Counted from the stretch's first letter, positions 42,741 to 52,185 are shown. The stretch is 64,000 bases of DNA from Salsuginibacillus kocurii DSM 18087 (GCF_000377705.1 NZ_KB898623.1:1-64000), one strand, 5' to 3'. Numbers and translations are program-made. The notes: generated by a model from the sequence alone, not told the origin.

Positions 42741-42769
42741 CAGTTTGTCCGGACGACATGTTTTTATGC
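42741..42769 (-). promoter_or_regulatory. Sigma-F-type promoter of sigG
   Basis: GCATA (42765-42769), 14-bp spacer, GGACAAACTG (42741-42750). The -10 fits the sigma-F/sigma-G consensus GGNNANAHTR at every position and the -35 fits GYATA. In B. subtilis spoIIIG (sigG) is switched on by sigma-F, so the site is in the right place. Bases 42770-42859 hold nothing I recognise. Confidence 0.75.
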
Positions 42770-42859
42770 GGAGCGGCCTATTTTCCTTTCCAAATTTGTC
42801 GAATTTAGTAAATCTGTCCTGAGTCTAAATCATTGAGCGTGCCACAAATACTCGAGCAT

Positions 42860-43579
42860 TCATACCATTTTATTAAATTCTTTCTGCAATCTTTTAATAA
42901 TTCGCTTTTCCAGCCTTGAAATATAAGACTGCGAAATACCCAATAAAGTGGCAACATCTTTTTGAGTATGAGGAGGTCCGCCTGCCAGACCGAATCGCAT
43001 CTCCATAATTTGTTTTTCCCTATCATTCAGGCGAGTCATTGCCCGCTTTAGCAAGGACTTGTCTACCTGAAATTCCAAATCTTTTGTAATAATATCGTTT
43101 TCTGTGCCGAGTACATCTGATAACAGCAGTTCATTTCCATCCCAATCTACATTTAACGGTTCATCAAAAGAGATTTCCGAACGCATTTTATTTGTCCGGC
43201 GCAAGTACATTAATATTTCATTTTCAATACAACGTGAAGCATACGTTGCCAGTTTTATTTTCTTTTCAGGATCGAAGGTATTAACAGCTTTAATTAAGCC
43301 AATTGTACCGATACTAATTAAATCTTCAATGTTAATGCCTGTATTTTCAAACTTGCGTGCAATGTATACTACCAGCCGCAAATTCCGTTCAATCAATACA
43401 GAGCGGACGTCTGGATCTCCCTCAGGCAAACGCGCTAACAAATCTTGTTCTTCTTCTTTAGTCAGCGGGGGTGGCAGTGCATCTTTTCCACCAATATAAT
43501 ATATATCATTTTTTCCTGTCTTCAAACGTTGCATCCACTGTTCTACTTTACGGAACCATTTAGTAATCTGGAACTTAAT
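42860..43579 (-). CDS. sigE: Early mother-cell sigma factor SigE (pro-sigma-E), ATT start
   Basis: Read from ATT 43577-43579 the protein has 239 residues, the B. subtilis length. The pro-sequence ([19 protein letters not shown] region) lines up position for position with the B. subtilis propeptide as far as YYIGG. SpoIIGA would cut it near residue 27-29. Region 2 is [26 protein letters not shown] and region 4 is [24 protein letters not shown] lies eight bases before the ATT. Between the in-frame stop at 43595-43597 and codon 16 there is no ATG, GTG, TTG or CTG; starting at the ATG of codon 16 (43534) would remove most of the propeptide. Confidence 0.93.
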   Translation of the reverse strand: MKFQITKWFRKVEQWMQRLKTGKNDIYYIGGKDALPPPLTKEEEQDLLARLPEGDPDVRSVLIERNLRLVVYIARKFENTGINIEDLISIGTIGLIKAVNTFDPEKKIKLATYASRCIENEILMYLRRTNKMRSEISFDEPLNVDWDGNELLLSDVLGTENDIITKDLEFQVDKSLLKRAMTRLNDREKQIMEMRFGLAGGPPHTQKDVATLLGISQSYISRLEKRIIKRLQKEFNKMV

Positions 43580-43599
43580 GATAATAACCCCTTTCTAAG

Positions 43600-44493
43600 T
43601 TAGGATGCTTCTGACCATTCGTCGCAAATTGGAACAATGGCCTGAAAATCTGAATTGGTTGACAAACGTCTTTTCTCTACAGCAATTAATATAGATTCAA
43701 GCTTTATCCAGTTGTTTGCACGCTTAATTCTTGCTGCATCAGGACGTAAGGCTGCGAGTAAACCTTCTTTCGTGCCTACGCTCTGATAAGGAATAAAGCG
43801 GAGCTTGTATGTGTGTTTTGTTTCTTCGGAACACTGGTCAATCGATCCCTCTGCAAGCAACGTTAATTCATTGTATTGCTGTACTGGAAGTACCGCTTTG
43901 AAAGCTTCTAGCTCAAGGATAATAACCGGGGTGTTTGTTATTGGGTCTTTCAAAAGGTTGCCAGAATCAAGCAGTCCTCTTACATGTTGTTTTTTGTTAA
44001 AAAGTTCAATTTCCATATCTACAATATGAGAGGTTTGATGATTTCTTCTTTTTTGTAAATGATTAAGCCAAAGCAGAACACCCGTACCAATACTAAGCGT
44101 TAAGAGCACTACTCCTACATTTAGAGGGAAGGACGAGTCAGGCTCATTTAAGGCTCCTACAGGTTGTCTATACAATGATAGAGTTGAAATAAAACCGCCA
44201 ACTGTAAAACTAACGGCAAAAAAAAGCGTGACCATTTTTAAAAAGAGTGGAAATGGCTGCCTCCCAAAGGCCAATACAACAATACATGCAGCCAACATAA
44301 TATGGCTTGTAAACGATTCAAGATAATGACTATATCCAAGCGGCCAAAGAAAGATACTCAAACTAGATACTCCCGCACTAAAAACGAGACGTTTAAAGCT
44401 AATCGGTTTTTTAATCCAATAACTTGTTATGAGAAGGAGCATGCATGTTATCACTACATTCATTACATACATTACATCCATATAAATGGTCAC
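43600..44493 (-). CDS. spoIIGA: Pro-sigma-E processing protease SpoIIGA
   Basis: 297 residues. About five membrane helices (1-145) precede a cytoplasmic aspartic-protease domain with the active Asp176 in RGLLDSGNLL. SpoIIGA, activated by SpoIIR from the forespore, cleaves pro-sigma-E in the mother cell. The start is GTG 44491-44493 (TIYMDVMYVMN follows), in line with the B. subtilis protein. The gene is 20 bases ahead of sigE, as in all endospore formers. The serine protease gene bpr found upstream in B. subtilis is not here. Confidence 0.93.
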   Translation of the reverse strand: MTIYMDVMYVMNVVITCMLLLITSYWIKKPISFKRLVFSAGVSSLSIFLWPLGYSHYLESFTSHIMLAACIVVLAFGRQPFPLFLKMVTLFFAVSFTVGGFISTLSLYRQPVGALNEPDSSFPLNVGVVLLTLSIGTGVLLWLNHLQKRRNHQTSHIVDMEIELFNKKQHVRGLLDSGNLLKDPITNTPVIILELEAFKAVLPVQQYNELTLLAEGSIDQCSEETKHTYKLRFIPYQSVGTKEGLLAALRPDAARIKRANNWIKLESILIAVEKRRLSTNSDFQAIVPICDEWSEAS

Positions 44494-44513
44494 CTCATCC
44501 CCCCTCTCTACCT

Positions 44514-44566
44514 AAGTGTAAGCCACCAAAATAAAAAAAACTGTCGCTCTATCACGACAGAAAAAT
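44514..44566 (-). promoter_or_regulatory. Candidate spoIIG promoter with unusually long spacer
   Basis: On the minus strand GCGACA precedes TACACT by 21 bp. B. subtilis spoIIG is known for a sigma-A promoter with 22-bp spacing that needs Spo0A. The perfect inverted repeat CTGTCG/CGACAG (44541-44560) carries two TGTCG cores resembling 0A boxes; it is followed by eight T, so it also has terminator form. Which function applies cannot be settled by reading. Confidence 0.4.
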
Positions 44567-44611
44567 GCCAATTTTGTCTATTTTTACCTTTTATTCTCCT
44601 TATGAACGCAG

Positions 44612-44650
44612 AAAAAAGGGGTGCATCACCACAGGTGAACACCCCTTTTT
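44612..44650. terminator. Bidirectional terminator between ftsZ and spoIIGA
   Basis: AAAAAGGGGTG pairs with CACCCCTTTTT around a loop with its own small stem (TCACC/GGTGA). It is 115 bases downstream of ftsZ and would end the dcw transcript. The rest of 44561-44764 shows nothing else. Confidence 0.85.
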
Positions 44651-44764
44651 CTTATATGGTTTTATCATTATAAAAATGTCACTGATAAGCGTTGCAACGT
44701 AGTCTTATTCACTGCTGCTTAGCTTAGAGGTTGAAATCCTTGTCGCAAAGAAGAATTAAATTAA

Positions 44765-45919
44765 TTATTTTTTACGTCTGCGGTTCCTCAAGAAGGTTGG
44801 GATATCTAATGTGTCATTAGCTTCTTGTCCTTCTTGACGAGGTTGTTCGTTCACTGGTTCTTCTTTTCTACTAGGACTTGGTTGGGAACTAGAAGAAAGT
44901 GAAGGACGTTTCTGGCTAGCTTGAGTTGTTGCTGCACGTTTTTGTGCAGGAGCACTTTCTTGTTCATTTTCTTCAAAGCCAGTAGCAATTACTGTTACGA
45001 CAATTTCATCTTTTAACTCTTCATTAATGACTGAACCAAAGATCATGTTTACTTCTGGGTCTGATTCTTCAGACACGATTTCTGCTGCTTCATGAACTTC
45101 AAACAAGCTTAAGTTTGAACCGCCAGTAATATTCATCAATACACCTTGTGCACCGTCAACAGAAGTCTCCAAAAGCGGACTGGAAATAGCTTTTTTAGCA
45201 GCTTCGGCTGCACGGTTTTCACCTGTAGCTATTCCAATGCCCATGAGCGCTGAACCTTTGTCCATCATAATCGTTTTTACATCAGCAAAGTCTAAATTAA
45301 TTAGTCCTGGCACAGCAATTAAATCAGAAATACCTTGCACACCCTGTCTGAGCACATTATCCGCTTCACGGAAAGCTTCTAACATTGGTGTATTTTTATC
45401 TACGATTTCTAAAAGTCGATCATTTGGAATAACAATTAATGTATCTACTTTTTCTTTTAAACTGCCAGTTCCGTTCATAGCCTGCGTAGAACGTTTCCGG
45501 CCTTCAAAGGTAAATGGGCGCGTGACTACGCCTACTGTAAGGGCGCCAATTTCTTTAGCCACTTCTGCAATAACCGGCGCTGCACCTGTACCTGTGCCAC
45601 CGCCCATACCAGCAGTAATAAATACCATATCCGCACCTGTCAGTGCTTCTTCAAGCTGTTCTTTGCTTTCTTCGGCTGCTTTTTTACCAATCTCAGGGTC
45701 TGCTCCAGCTCCGAGCCCCCTTGTTAACTTTCCACCTAACTGAAGTTTTGTTTCTGCTTCAGATAGCTGCAACGCTTGAGCATCTGTATTGACTGCTATA
45801 AATTCTACTCCCTGCAAACCGTTTTCAATCATGCGATTTACAGCATTCGAACCGCCGCCACCTACACCGATCACTTTAATTTGCGCCATTTGGTCCATAT
45901 CCATTTCAAACTCTAACAT
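44765..45919 (-). CDS. ftsZ: Cell-division GTPase FtsZ
   Basis: 384 residues. The tubulin signature [14 protein letters not shown] is near residue 104, [17 protein letters not shown] near residue 14 and the T7 loop with its Asp near [12 protein letters not shown] disordered linker (about 318-365, rich in Ser, Gln, Glu) leads to the C-terminal peptide [13 protein letters not shown], which binds FtsA, SepF and EzrA. It polymerises into the Z-ring. It follows ftsA by 45 bases. Confidence 0.97.
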   Translation of the reverse strand: MLEFEMDMDQMAQIKVIGVGGGGSNAVNRMIENGLQGVEFIAVNTDAQALQLSEAETKLQLGGKLTRGLGAGADPEIGKKAAEESKEQLEEALTGADMVFITAGMGGGTGTGAAPVIAEVAKEIGALTVGVVTRPFTFEGRKRSTQAMNGTGSLKEKVDTLIVIPNDRLLEIVDKNTPMLEAFREADNVLRQGVQGISDLIAVPGLINLDFADVKTIMMDKGSALMGIGIATGENRAAEAAKKAISSPLLETSVDGAQGVLMNITGGSNLSLFEVHEAAEIVSEESDPEVNMIFGSVINEELKDEIVVTVIATGFEENEQESAPAQKRAATTQASQKRPSLSSSSQPSPSRKEEPVNEQPRQEGQEANDTLDIPTFLRNRRRKK

Positions 45920-45964
45920 CTCAGGTCCCCCAATCAGTCAAGTCTACCTGTCTATGAAACGCGT

Positions 45965-47260
45965 TTATTCAAAAAAGACGCGAAAAACGTTTTTGACACG
46001 CTTCTTAATTCCAGGCCGATCGCTGTCGTCTTGGTTTACAGTTTCTTGTTTAACCGCTCGTTTTTCTACGGTTGTTGGTCCATGTTCATCTTCTAATGGT
46101 GCAACTGCTGCACCAACTTCCTTGCCTTGAATTTTAACATTACGCTGAGCAAATTCAATCAGCCCAATGCCATTGGTATATTTTGGCTCCCGTACGCCAA
46201 TATGATCTGGAATGGCAATCCGAACTCCCTGGTTCAGCACATCACGCGCCAATTCCAAGATCCCAGGCAACATGACTGTACCTCCAGTCAATGCATACCC
46301 GCCTGGCAAATCATAATAACCCAGCTTTGCAATTTCTGCTTCAACCATTTCAAACACTTCTTCGAGTCGCGGTTCAATGATGTGAGCCATCTCATACTGG
46401 CTGTATGCTTCTTCCACACCATTTCCGATCGTTACAAGAGAAAAGGTGACATCATCAGAAGCTTCATCAATGAAAGCATGTCCATAATCAATTTTGGCCT
46501 GCTCAGCATCTTCTGTCGATGTTCTTAAACCGACTGAAATATCATTGGTTATGTGATCCCCACCGATGGGCAACACAGACACAGCCTGCAGTCTCCCTTG
46601 CTCGAACACAGAGACAGTGGTAGATCCTCCTCCTATATCGACAAGCGCAACTCCAAGGGATCTTTCATCTTTTGAGATAGCGACAGATCCCGCAGCTAAA
46701 GGCTGTAAACAAATATCTGCAACTTCAAGTCCTGCTTTTTCTACACAGCGAAGTAGATTATGTAAGACTGTTTTAGATGCTGTGATAATCATACCTTCCA
46801 TTTCAAGGCGAACGCCGATCATACCGCGGGGATCTGTAATTTCATCAAGGCCATCAACAATAAATTGACTTGGCACAACATCAACTACTTCACGTTCTGG
46901 AGGGATTGATAATACTTGAGCAGCGTCTAAAACACGCTCGATATCATCTGCCCCGATCTCCCGATTAGGATCAGAGACAGCAACCACCCCATGACAAGGC
47001 TGTAATTGGATGTGATTTCCATTCACGCCGACGATTGCTTTTTCAATCGTCAAACCTGCAGTACGTTCTGCCTGGGTGACCGCGGATTCAATGGCATACA
47101 CAGTTTCATCAATGTCAACGATGGCACCTTTTTTAATCCCATCTGACACTGCTTCGCCTACCCCGATTACATGGAGCTGGCGACCATTCATTTCGCCTAC
47201 CATCACCCGTACACTGGACGTACCAATATCCAGACTTACATAAATTTCATCTCTTGACAT
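45965..47260 (-). CDS. ftsA: Actin-like division protein FtsA
   Basis: 431 residues. The actin-fold phosphate motifs are SLDIGTSSVRVMVGE and VDIGGGSTTVSVFEQG. The SHS2 (1C) domain lies between them (about 85-160). The C-terminal amphipathic helix is IKKRVKNVFRVFFE, the membrane anchor. FtsA tethers FtsZ to the membrane. GAGGAGGTGG precedes the start. Confidence 0.96.
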   Translation of the reverse strand: MSRDEIYVSLDIGTSSVRVMVGEMNGRQLHVIGVGEAVSDGIKKGAIVDIDETVYAIESAVTQAERTAGLTIEKAIVGVNGNHIQLQPCHGVVAVSDPNREIGADDIERVLDAAQVLSIPPEREVVDVVPSQFIVDGLDEITDPRGMIGVRLEMEGMIITASKTVLHNLLRCVEKAGLEVADICLQPLAAGSVAISKDERSLGVALVDIGGGSTTVSVFEQGRLQAVSVLPIGGDHITNDISVGLRTSTEDAEQAKIDYGHAFIDEASDDVTFSLVTIGNGVEEAYSQYEMAHIIEPRLEEVFEMVEAEIAKLGYYDLPGGYALTGGTVMLPGILELARDVLNQGVRIAIPDHIGVREPKYTNGIGLIEFAQRNVKIQGKEVGAAVAPLEDEHGPTTVEKRAVKQETVNQDDSDRPGIKKRVKNVFRVFFE

Positions 47261-47360
47261 TGTCCGTAAGCCACCTCCTCTTGATCAAATCTCTTTTTCA
47301 TTTGTTGTGTTAACTAATAGTTGTTTTTTACGATAATGGAATGCGTGACCCGAACCTTCC

Positions 47361-47388
47361 TTTGTAGAAGAGAAGTTCCACATTTCAA
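47361..47388 (-). promoter_or_regulatory. Possible promoter of ftsA-ftsZ
   Basis: The 302-base gap 47261-47562 before ftsA holds no gene. TTGAAA (47383-47388), 16 bp, TACAAA (47361-47366) is the best sigma-A-like match I see. B. subtilis has several promoters here, including a sigma-H one; I found no convincing sigma-H site. Confidence 0.35.
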
Positions 47389-47562
47389 ATGAAAATCCCT
47401 TCCAATTTTGTGAAATCTTAAGGTAAGATTAGAGAGGTGCGTTCCGAATGAGACTATTCTAATCAATTAAGATCAAACTAGGAACAAGTGACTCAGTTTG
47501 AGCAGACAATCACTGTATATCCCAATTAAACCTTAGTAGAATTCACCACATGTGAAGCTTTT

Positions 47563-47904
47563 TCACGCCTGCTTTTGAGGCATACATAACCTTACGATCT
47601 GTGATAAATTTTTAAAAAGCCCAAGTCCTAATGCAAAAACTGCGGCTAAGTATAAGTCTACACCAATTTGCTGGCCTAGAAAAGCTAAAGTTAGCGCCAA
47701 TATAAGATTACTTCCGAAGCCTGATAAACATATTCCTGTATGAAACGTGTTTTCAAGAGAGGCCCGAATTCCACCAAAGAGGGTGGCGAGGAGGCTGAGC
47801 AGTAATAAAGCAACATACATATCAAACCTAGCTGGGAACGGCACGTTTATTAGGATGCCAATCATTAGTCCCAGAAAGGTTCCAACTACCGGAATCCAAA
47901 TCAT
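47563..47904 (-). CDS. sbp: Small basic protein Sbp (DUF1290)
   Basis: 113 residues with three or four hydrophobic segments and few charges. MIWIPVVGTFLGLMIGILIN at the start and the LFGGIRASLENTF block match the Sbp family next to ftsA. The function is unknown. Its start overlaps ylxX by four bases. Confidence 0.88.
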   Translation of the reverse strand: MIWIPVVGTFLGLMIGILINVPFPARFDMYVALLLLSLLATLFGGIRASLENTFHTGICLSGFGSNLILALTLAFLGQQIGVDLYLAAVFALGLGLFKNLSQIVRLCMPQKQA

Positions 47905-48596
47905 TTCTCCCCCTCCTCATTTGCAGAGAAATGCTGCATACGAAGCTCCTGGGAAAAAGCAGGCAAACTTACCGCCTCAGCCGGGGTCATGTTTACGTTT
48001 GCTCGATCATTTTCCAGCCATTGCACCGATTCAGCCACCTGCATTTGACTCTTCAACTCTGCCGGCTCATCCGTTAACACATACACCGTAAGTGGAAGCG
48101 CAGGCAGCGGGTTGCCGTTTATGTGAGGTATTTGATTGACTTCACGAAATGCAGATTGTGTAGTAATTCGTTCATGGCCAATTGCTACATCCTCTGCTTC
48201 ATAGCGGTTCAAATCATTCAGCAAACGTCTTAAATGTTCCACGCGTACATGCTGGTCAGTTTCGTAAGGATGTTCTTCCGGCTTGATTCGTATCAACAAG
48301 CCACCACCTTCTCGGTCCGTCAAACCTGCATTTTTTTCGAGGTCTTCTAAAGTCTCCTCCATTGCAGCAGCCGTATGTGCTTTTTGCTCGTGTTGATAAT
48401 CAGCTAATAATGATTCATATTCAGAAAGAGACTCATTTAAAGCAAGTGCTCTCTCCTGTTCACGATCCAACAGCTGCCGTAATTCAAGGACAGTTTCTCC
48501 CTCAAACGCATTATCACCTACTGGCTGAATAAGTAACCAGCCTCCGACTACTCCTGTGCAAACAGCTATGGCAAACAACAGATACCGTGCCTTCAT
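47901..48596 (-). CDS. ylxX: DUF881 membrane protein YlxX
   Basis: 231 residues. One N-terminal membrane helix (about 5-25) is followed by a coiled coil (38-80) and the DUF881 domain with DREGGGLLIRI and a conserved VRVEHLRRLLNDL block. The function is unknown; it is always in the divIB-ftsA interval. It overlaps both neighbours by four bases, which indicates coupled translation. It and the next gene are diverged copies of one family. Confidence 0.87.
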   Translation of the reverse strand: MKARYLLFAIAVCTGVVGGWLLIQPVGDNAFEGETVLELRQLLDREQERALALNESLSEYESLLADYQHEQKAHTAAAMEETLEDLEKNAGLTDREGGGLLIRIKPEEHPYETDQHVRVEHLRRLLNDLNRYEAEDVAIGHERITTQSAFREVNQIPHINGNPLPALPLTVYVLTDEPAELKSQMQVAESVQWLENDRANVNMTPAEAVSLPAFSQELRMQHFSANEEGEK

Positions 48597-49306
48597 AAGG
48601 CTTCCTCCTCCAACATTCCATGTGCAGGAAGACTCAACTCGGCTACTTGTTGAATGCGTACTTGAATTTGTTCGTTCAATAACTGATCGGCTGTCCCGCC
48701 AGAAAGCTGTAAGGCATCAGATAAGGTCTCTGATGGCCCAATTGCCGTTATGACAAAAGGAGCAAAGGACGTCGTACCATCAACCTCAATTACCGGACCT
48801 AAACATTGTATGTATGAATGGCGGTTAATACGGGTCCCGTTAACCGCTACTGCCTCTGCTCCAGCTGCTAAAAGTTCATCGATGACTTGCTGAACGTGCC
48901 TGTCATGAACGATATAATCATTGGGATTGTGATGCTCTGGTATATAAGAATAATCATCAAGAGAGACTTTAACCCCCGGCCCCTCGTAGGCTATTTCTCC
49001 TTCAAGCATCCGCAATTGTTCAATTTGCTCAGTTATGAATTGCAAGCTATTTTCCGTTTCGGCTGCTTTTTCTTCCAATTGGCTCACTTCGCTTTGGCGC
49101 AGACGTAACTCTGCTTCTAATTCCCGGTTTTTATCTTGGGTGCTCATAATTCTTTCTTGTAAGTGTTCGCGCTGCTCCCACTCGACGTGGGCAGCTGAGG
49201 AAGAAGAAGGGGGACCAATCTCGGTGTCTACTAGCAATGTCACTACTATGAGGGCAACTAAGCCTAAAAATAATGCAACACCATATTGAAACCCTCTATT
49301 CTTCAA
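48593..49306 (-). CDS. ylxW: DUF881 membrane protein YlxW
   Basis: About 237 residues. A membrane helix (about 8-26) and long coiled coil (45-100) lead to the DUF881 domain (GPGVKVSLDDY, VHDRHVQQVIDELLAAGAEAVAVNGTRI). I place the start at TTG 49304-49306 (KNRGFQYGVALF follows), five bases after GGGGGAGG, which overlaps divIB by 11 bases. An upstream Met would overlap divIB by 83 bases and add a very basic tail. The function is unknown. Confidence 0.85.
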   Translation of the reverse strand: MKNRGFQYGVALFLGLVALIVVTLLVDTEIGPPSSSSAAHVEWEQREHLQERIMSTQDKNRELEAELRLRQSEVSQLEEKAAETENSLQFITEQIEQLRMLEGEIAYEGPGVKVSLDDYSYIPEHHNPNDYIVHDRHVQQVIDELLAAGAEAVAVNGTRINRHSYIQCLGPVIEVDGTTSFAPFVITAIGPSETLSDALQLSGGTADQLLNEQIQVRIQQVAELSLPAHGMLEEEAL

Positions 49307-50108
49307 TACTTCCTCCCCCTTCTTCCACTCCTTGTTCTCCTTGCTCTTCATTCTCTTCATCATCTTCGTAAGATTCAAAATATGGGCTCATTCCCATATG
49401 GAGGACTCCGGCTTCCTCGGGATCAATTTCATTAACAAGTGCAGGATAGGGCTCCATTGCTTCAGCAAAATCAGCGATTTCTGTATGTACCATTAACCCG
49501 TCGTTCATCACTAATTCTAGTGCAAACGGCTTGTCTTCTGAAGGTATATGATGAATCTCAGAAATACGGTTTACAATCCCATCTCCTGTTTCAGCAAGCT
49601 CAGCCGTAAATTCCCTTAAAATGTCGACATCTTCCCAATTATAAAGGACAGGAGCCTCCGAAGAGGGATGTTGTACAGCTTCATCTGTTAATAGCTGCCC
49701 ATTTGAAAGGATGGGGACATACCTATCCCCTTGTCTAAGAAAAGCCATAAGCGAATCTTCAACAATAGTAATGGTGACTGTATTGGGCCAATTTCTTGTT
49801 AACTCTGCTTGTTCGACGGTAGGGAGTGTTTCAATGCGTGCAGCAGCCTCTTCTAAATCTGCATTCCAGAGGTGGTCATTTTCTTGTATAGAGCTATACT
49901 GCAAAACTTCATTACTATCAGCAAACTCATTTCCTTCAACATTGATCTGTGATATATGACTTAGAGGGGACTGAAAGTATACCACTGTCAAAATGAGGAG
50001 AAAGAAAATGGACAAGTATAGAATAAGCCGACGATTGGCTCTCTTTTTTCTCTGCTCTTTTAACGTTGGGATCCGGTCTTCAATCGTCACTACTTTTCTA
50101 TCTGCCAT
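49296..50108 (-). CDS. divIB: Cell-division protein DivIB (FtsQ)
   Basis: 270 residues. A basic cytoplasmic part (KEQRKKRANRR) and a membrane helix (about 28-47) precede the external POTRA domain (SQINVEGNEFADSNEV) and beta domain. The start is ATG 50106-50108 (MADRKVVTIEDRIPTLKEQ), after a long G-run; a Met 14 codons upstream is less likely. DivIB works with FtsL and DivIC to activate septal wall synthesis. The final 25 residues are mostly Glu, Gly and Gln, a strongly acidic tail. Confidence 0.92.
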   Translation of the reverse strand: MADRKVVTIEDRIPTLKEQRKKRANRRLILYLSIFFLLILTVVYFQSPLSHISQINVEGNEFADSNEVLQYSSIQENDHLWNADLEEAAARIETLPTVEQAELTRNWPNTVTITIVEDSLMAFLRQGDRYVPILSNGQLLTDEAVQHPSSEAPVLYNWEDVDILREFTAELAETGDGIVNRISEIHHIPSEDKPFALELVMNDGLMVHTEIADFAEAMEPYPALVNEIDPEEAGVLHMGMSPYFESYEDDEENEEQGEQGVEEGGGSIEE

Positions 50109-50139
50109 TCCCGCCCCCCCCTTTTTATTGGATACTTGT

Positions 50140-51042
50140 TTAGCGGACAATCTCTACTTCAGTTTCCAACTTGATGCCATATTGTTTTTGAATTTCTGCT
50201 TTAGCATGTTCAATGATTGCAACTACATCTTCAGCCTTGGCCTCATCGACATTTACGATAAAATTTGCATGCAAGGTTGAAACCTGGGCACCACCCTTTT
50301 TAAAACCTTTCAGGCCAGCTTTTTCGATTAAATGGCCAGCGTGGTCTGGCAGGGGATTGCGAAAAACACTTCCTGCACACGGATGGTTCCAGGGCTGGGT
50401 ATCACGTCTGTAGTCTTTATTTTTCTGCATTTCTTTCGTGATTGCTTCTTTATCCCCTGCTTTTAATTTCAAGCGAGCTTCTACGCAAATGCCTCCATCA
50501 AATTGCAGGCTTGAGGTCCGGTAAGAAAAATTCAAGTCCTCATTAGGGACCCATTTTAATTCACCAGATGGATAAAGAATAAGGGCTTCTTCAACGATGT
50601 GAGCCATCTCTGACTTATGAGCTCCAGCATTCATAAAAACGGCCCCGCCAACATTCCCAGGGATTCCACCGGCAAACTCCAAGCCTGACCAACCTTTTTT
50701 GCTTAAAATGGTTGCCAGCTTGATTAATGAATAACCTGCTCCTACTTGGACCTTGCCGTCTTCTGAAACATCAAGGCGTGACATCTTATCACCTAGTTTA
50801 ATCACCGCACCACGAATGCCTGCATCACTTACGAGCAAGTTAGAACCTCTGCCTATAACCCGCCAGCTTAGTTGGTTATCTTTCAACACTTTTATCGTCT
50901 GTTCTAATTCTTCACTGCTTCTTGGTTCGATGAAAATGTCAGCAGGTCCGCCGATCCTCCAGGTAGTATGTTTACTTAAAGGTTCGTCTTGCTTTACGTG
51001 CTCAATTCCTACTTTCTGCAGTCGATCTACGAGCTCTTCCAT
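50140..51042 (-). CDS. murB: UDP-N-acetylenolpyruvoylglucosamine reductase
   Basis: 300 residues, type II MurB without the Tyr loop. FAD-binding blocks are HTTWRIGGPADIF and VIGRGSNLLVSDAGIRG, and GLEFAGGIPGNVGGAVFMNAGAH is diagnostic. The catalytic Ser is in AGSVFRNP. It makes UDP-MurNAc with NADPH. It sits 31 bases before divIB. Confidence 0.96.
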   Translation of the reverse strand: MEELVDRLQKVGIEHVKQDEPLSKHTTWRIGGPADIFIEPRSSEELEQTIKVLKDNQLSWRVIGRGSNLLVSDAGIRGAVIKLGDKMSRLDVSEDGKVQVGAGYSLIKLATILSKKGWSGLEFAGGIPGNVGGAVFMNAGAHKSEMAHIVEEALILYPSGELKWVPNEDLNFSYRTSSLQFDGGICVEARLKLKAGDKEAITKEMQKNKDYRRDTQPWNHPCAGSVFRNPLPDHAGHLIEKAGLKGFKKGGAQVSTLHANFIVNVDEAKAEDVVAIIEHAKAEIQKQYGIKLETEVEIVR

Positions 51043-51087
51043 TTTATCACCTCTTACTCCTCGTCACATGAGACGATAGACTACGAA

Positions 51088-52185
51088 TCACTTGCTTTCA
51101 ATCACTTCTTTAATTACTTGATATAAGCGATTGGAAGCATCGGGCACTCCAGCGTTTAAAGCTGCTTCATGCATACGTTCCCACGTCGCCGTCGTTTCAA
51201 ACAACTCATCAAGCGTTTCAATAAAATGCGTTTTGGACCAGTCCTGTTCCAGATGCACATAAGCTGCTCCTCGGGTTTCGAGTGTCCTTGCATTTTTTTC
51301 TTGATGGTTATTTGTTACATATGGACTTGGAATTAATATGGACGGGATTCCAAGCGCTGTTAATTCTGCCAACGTGGTGGCCCCTGCTCTTGTAACAAGA
51401 ACATCAATATGGGGCAGCACTTCTGGCATATTATGCAAAAAAGGTTCAACTGCAATATTAGCTGGACGGCCAGAAGCCTCCATCTTCTCATTCACTTTTT
51501 CATAATGAACCTGCCCCGTCACGTAAAGGACTTGATAATCTTTGCGTTCAATCTCCGCTATACTATCAAGAAAAGCATCGTTAATCGGCCTCGCGCCCCG
51601 GCTGCCTCCGACAACAAGCACCGTTCGTTTTTCCGGAACTAAACCAAATGAAGCCAAAGGGTTCTCTGAGCGAATGGAAGAAACCTCTTGAGCTCTTGGG
51701 TTCCCTGTATATGCAACTTTTTCTTTCGGAAAGTACGACGAAGAATCTTCAAAAGAAATAGCGACGCGACTTGCATATTTACTTAAAAATTTATTCGTTA
51801 AACCTGGAACGCTATTTTGTTCATGAACGATTGTCGGAATGTTCATCCGAGCGGCAGCATAAACAACCGGGCCACTTACATACCCTCCTGTTCCAATCAC
51901 TACATCCGGCCGGTCTTCTTTAAACATTTTCTTTGCTTGTTTAACAGCTTTTAAAAACCGGTACACCGTACGAACGTTATGGAGTGAAAGTTTGCGTTTA
52001 AAGCCACTAATTTTCACAGAGGAAAAAGCTACCCCCGCCCTTGGTACAAAGTCGCTTTCCAATCCTGTTTCACTTCCAATATATTTGATACGAGCGTGGG
52101 GCTCTTCCTTTTTCAAAAACCGTACAAAAGCTAAGGCAGGGTAGATGTGTCCACCTGTACCTCCACCTGTAACCACAACTTTCAT
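51088..52185 (-). CDS. murG: Undecaprenyl-PP-MurNAc-pentapeptide GlcNAc transferase
   Basis: 365 residues, GT-B fold. The N-terminal TGGGTGGHIYPALAF loop binds the lipid phosphate. HEQNSVPGLTNKFLS and the UDP-GlcNAc site RAGATTLAELTALGIPSILIPSPYVTNNHQ are clear. It converts lipid I to lipid II at the inner membrane face. Position between spoVE and murB is as in B. subtilis. Confidence 0.96.
   Translation of the reverse strand: MKVVVTGGGTGGHIYPALAFVRFLKKEEPHARIKYIGSETGLESDFVPRAGVAFSSVKISGFKRKLSLHNVRTVYRFLKAVKQAKKMFKEDRPDVVIGTGGYVSGPVVYAAARMNIPTIVHEQNSVPGLTNKFLSKYASRVAISFEDSSSYFPKEKVAYTGNPRAQEVSSIRSENPLASFGLVPEKRTVLVVGGSRGARPINDAFLDSIAEIERKDYQVLYVTGQVHYEKVNEKMEASGRPANIAVEPFLHNMPEVLPHIDVLVTRAGATTLAELTALGIPSILIPSPYVTNNHQEKNARTLETRGAAYVHLEQDWSKTHFIETLDELFETTATWERMHEAALNAGVPDASNRLYQVIKEVIESK

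Noticed and set aside
47525-47560. TTCACC/GGTGAA hairpin after sbp
   Set aside because: The T-run lies on the plus strand, where there is no upstream gene; on the coding strand it lacks a U-tail.
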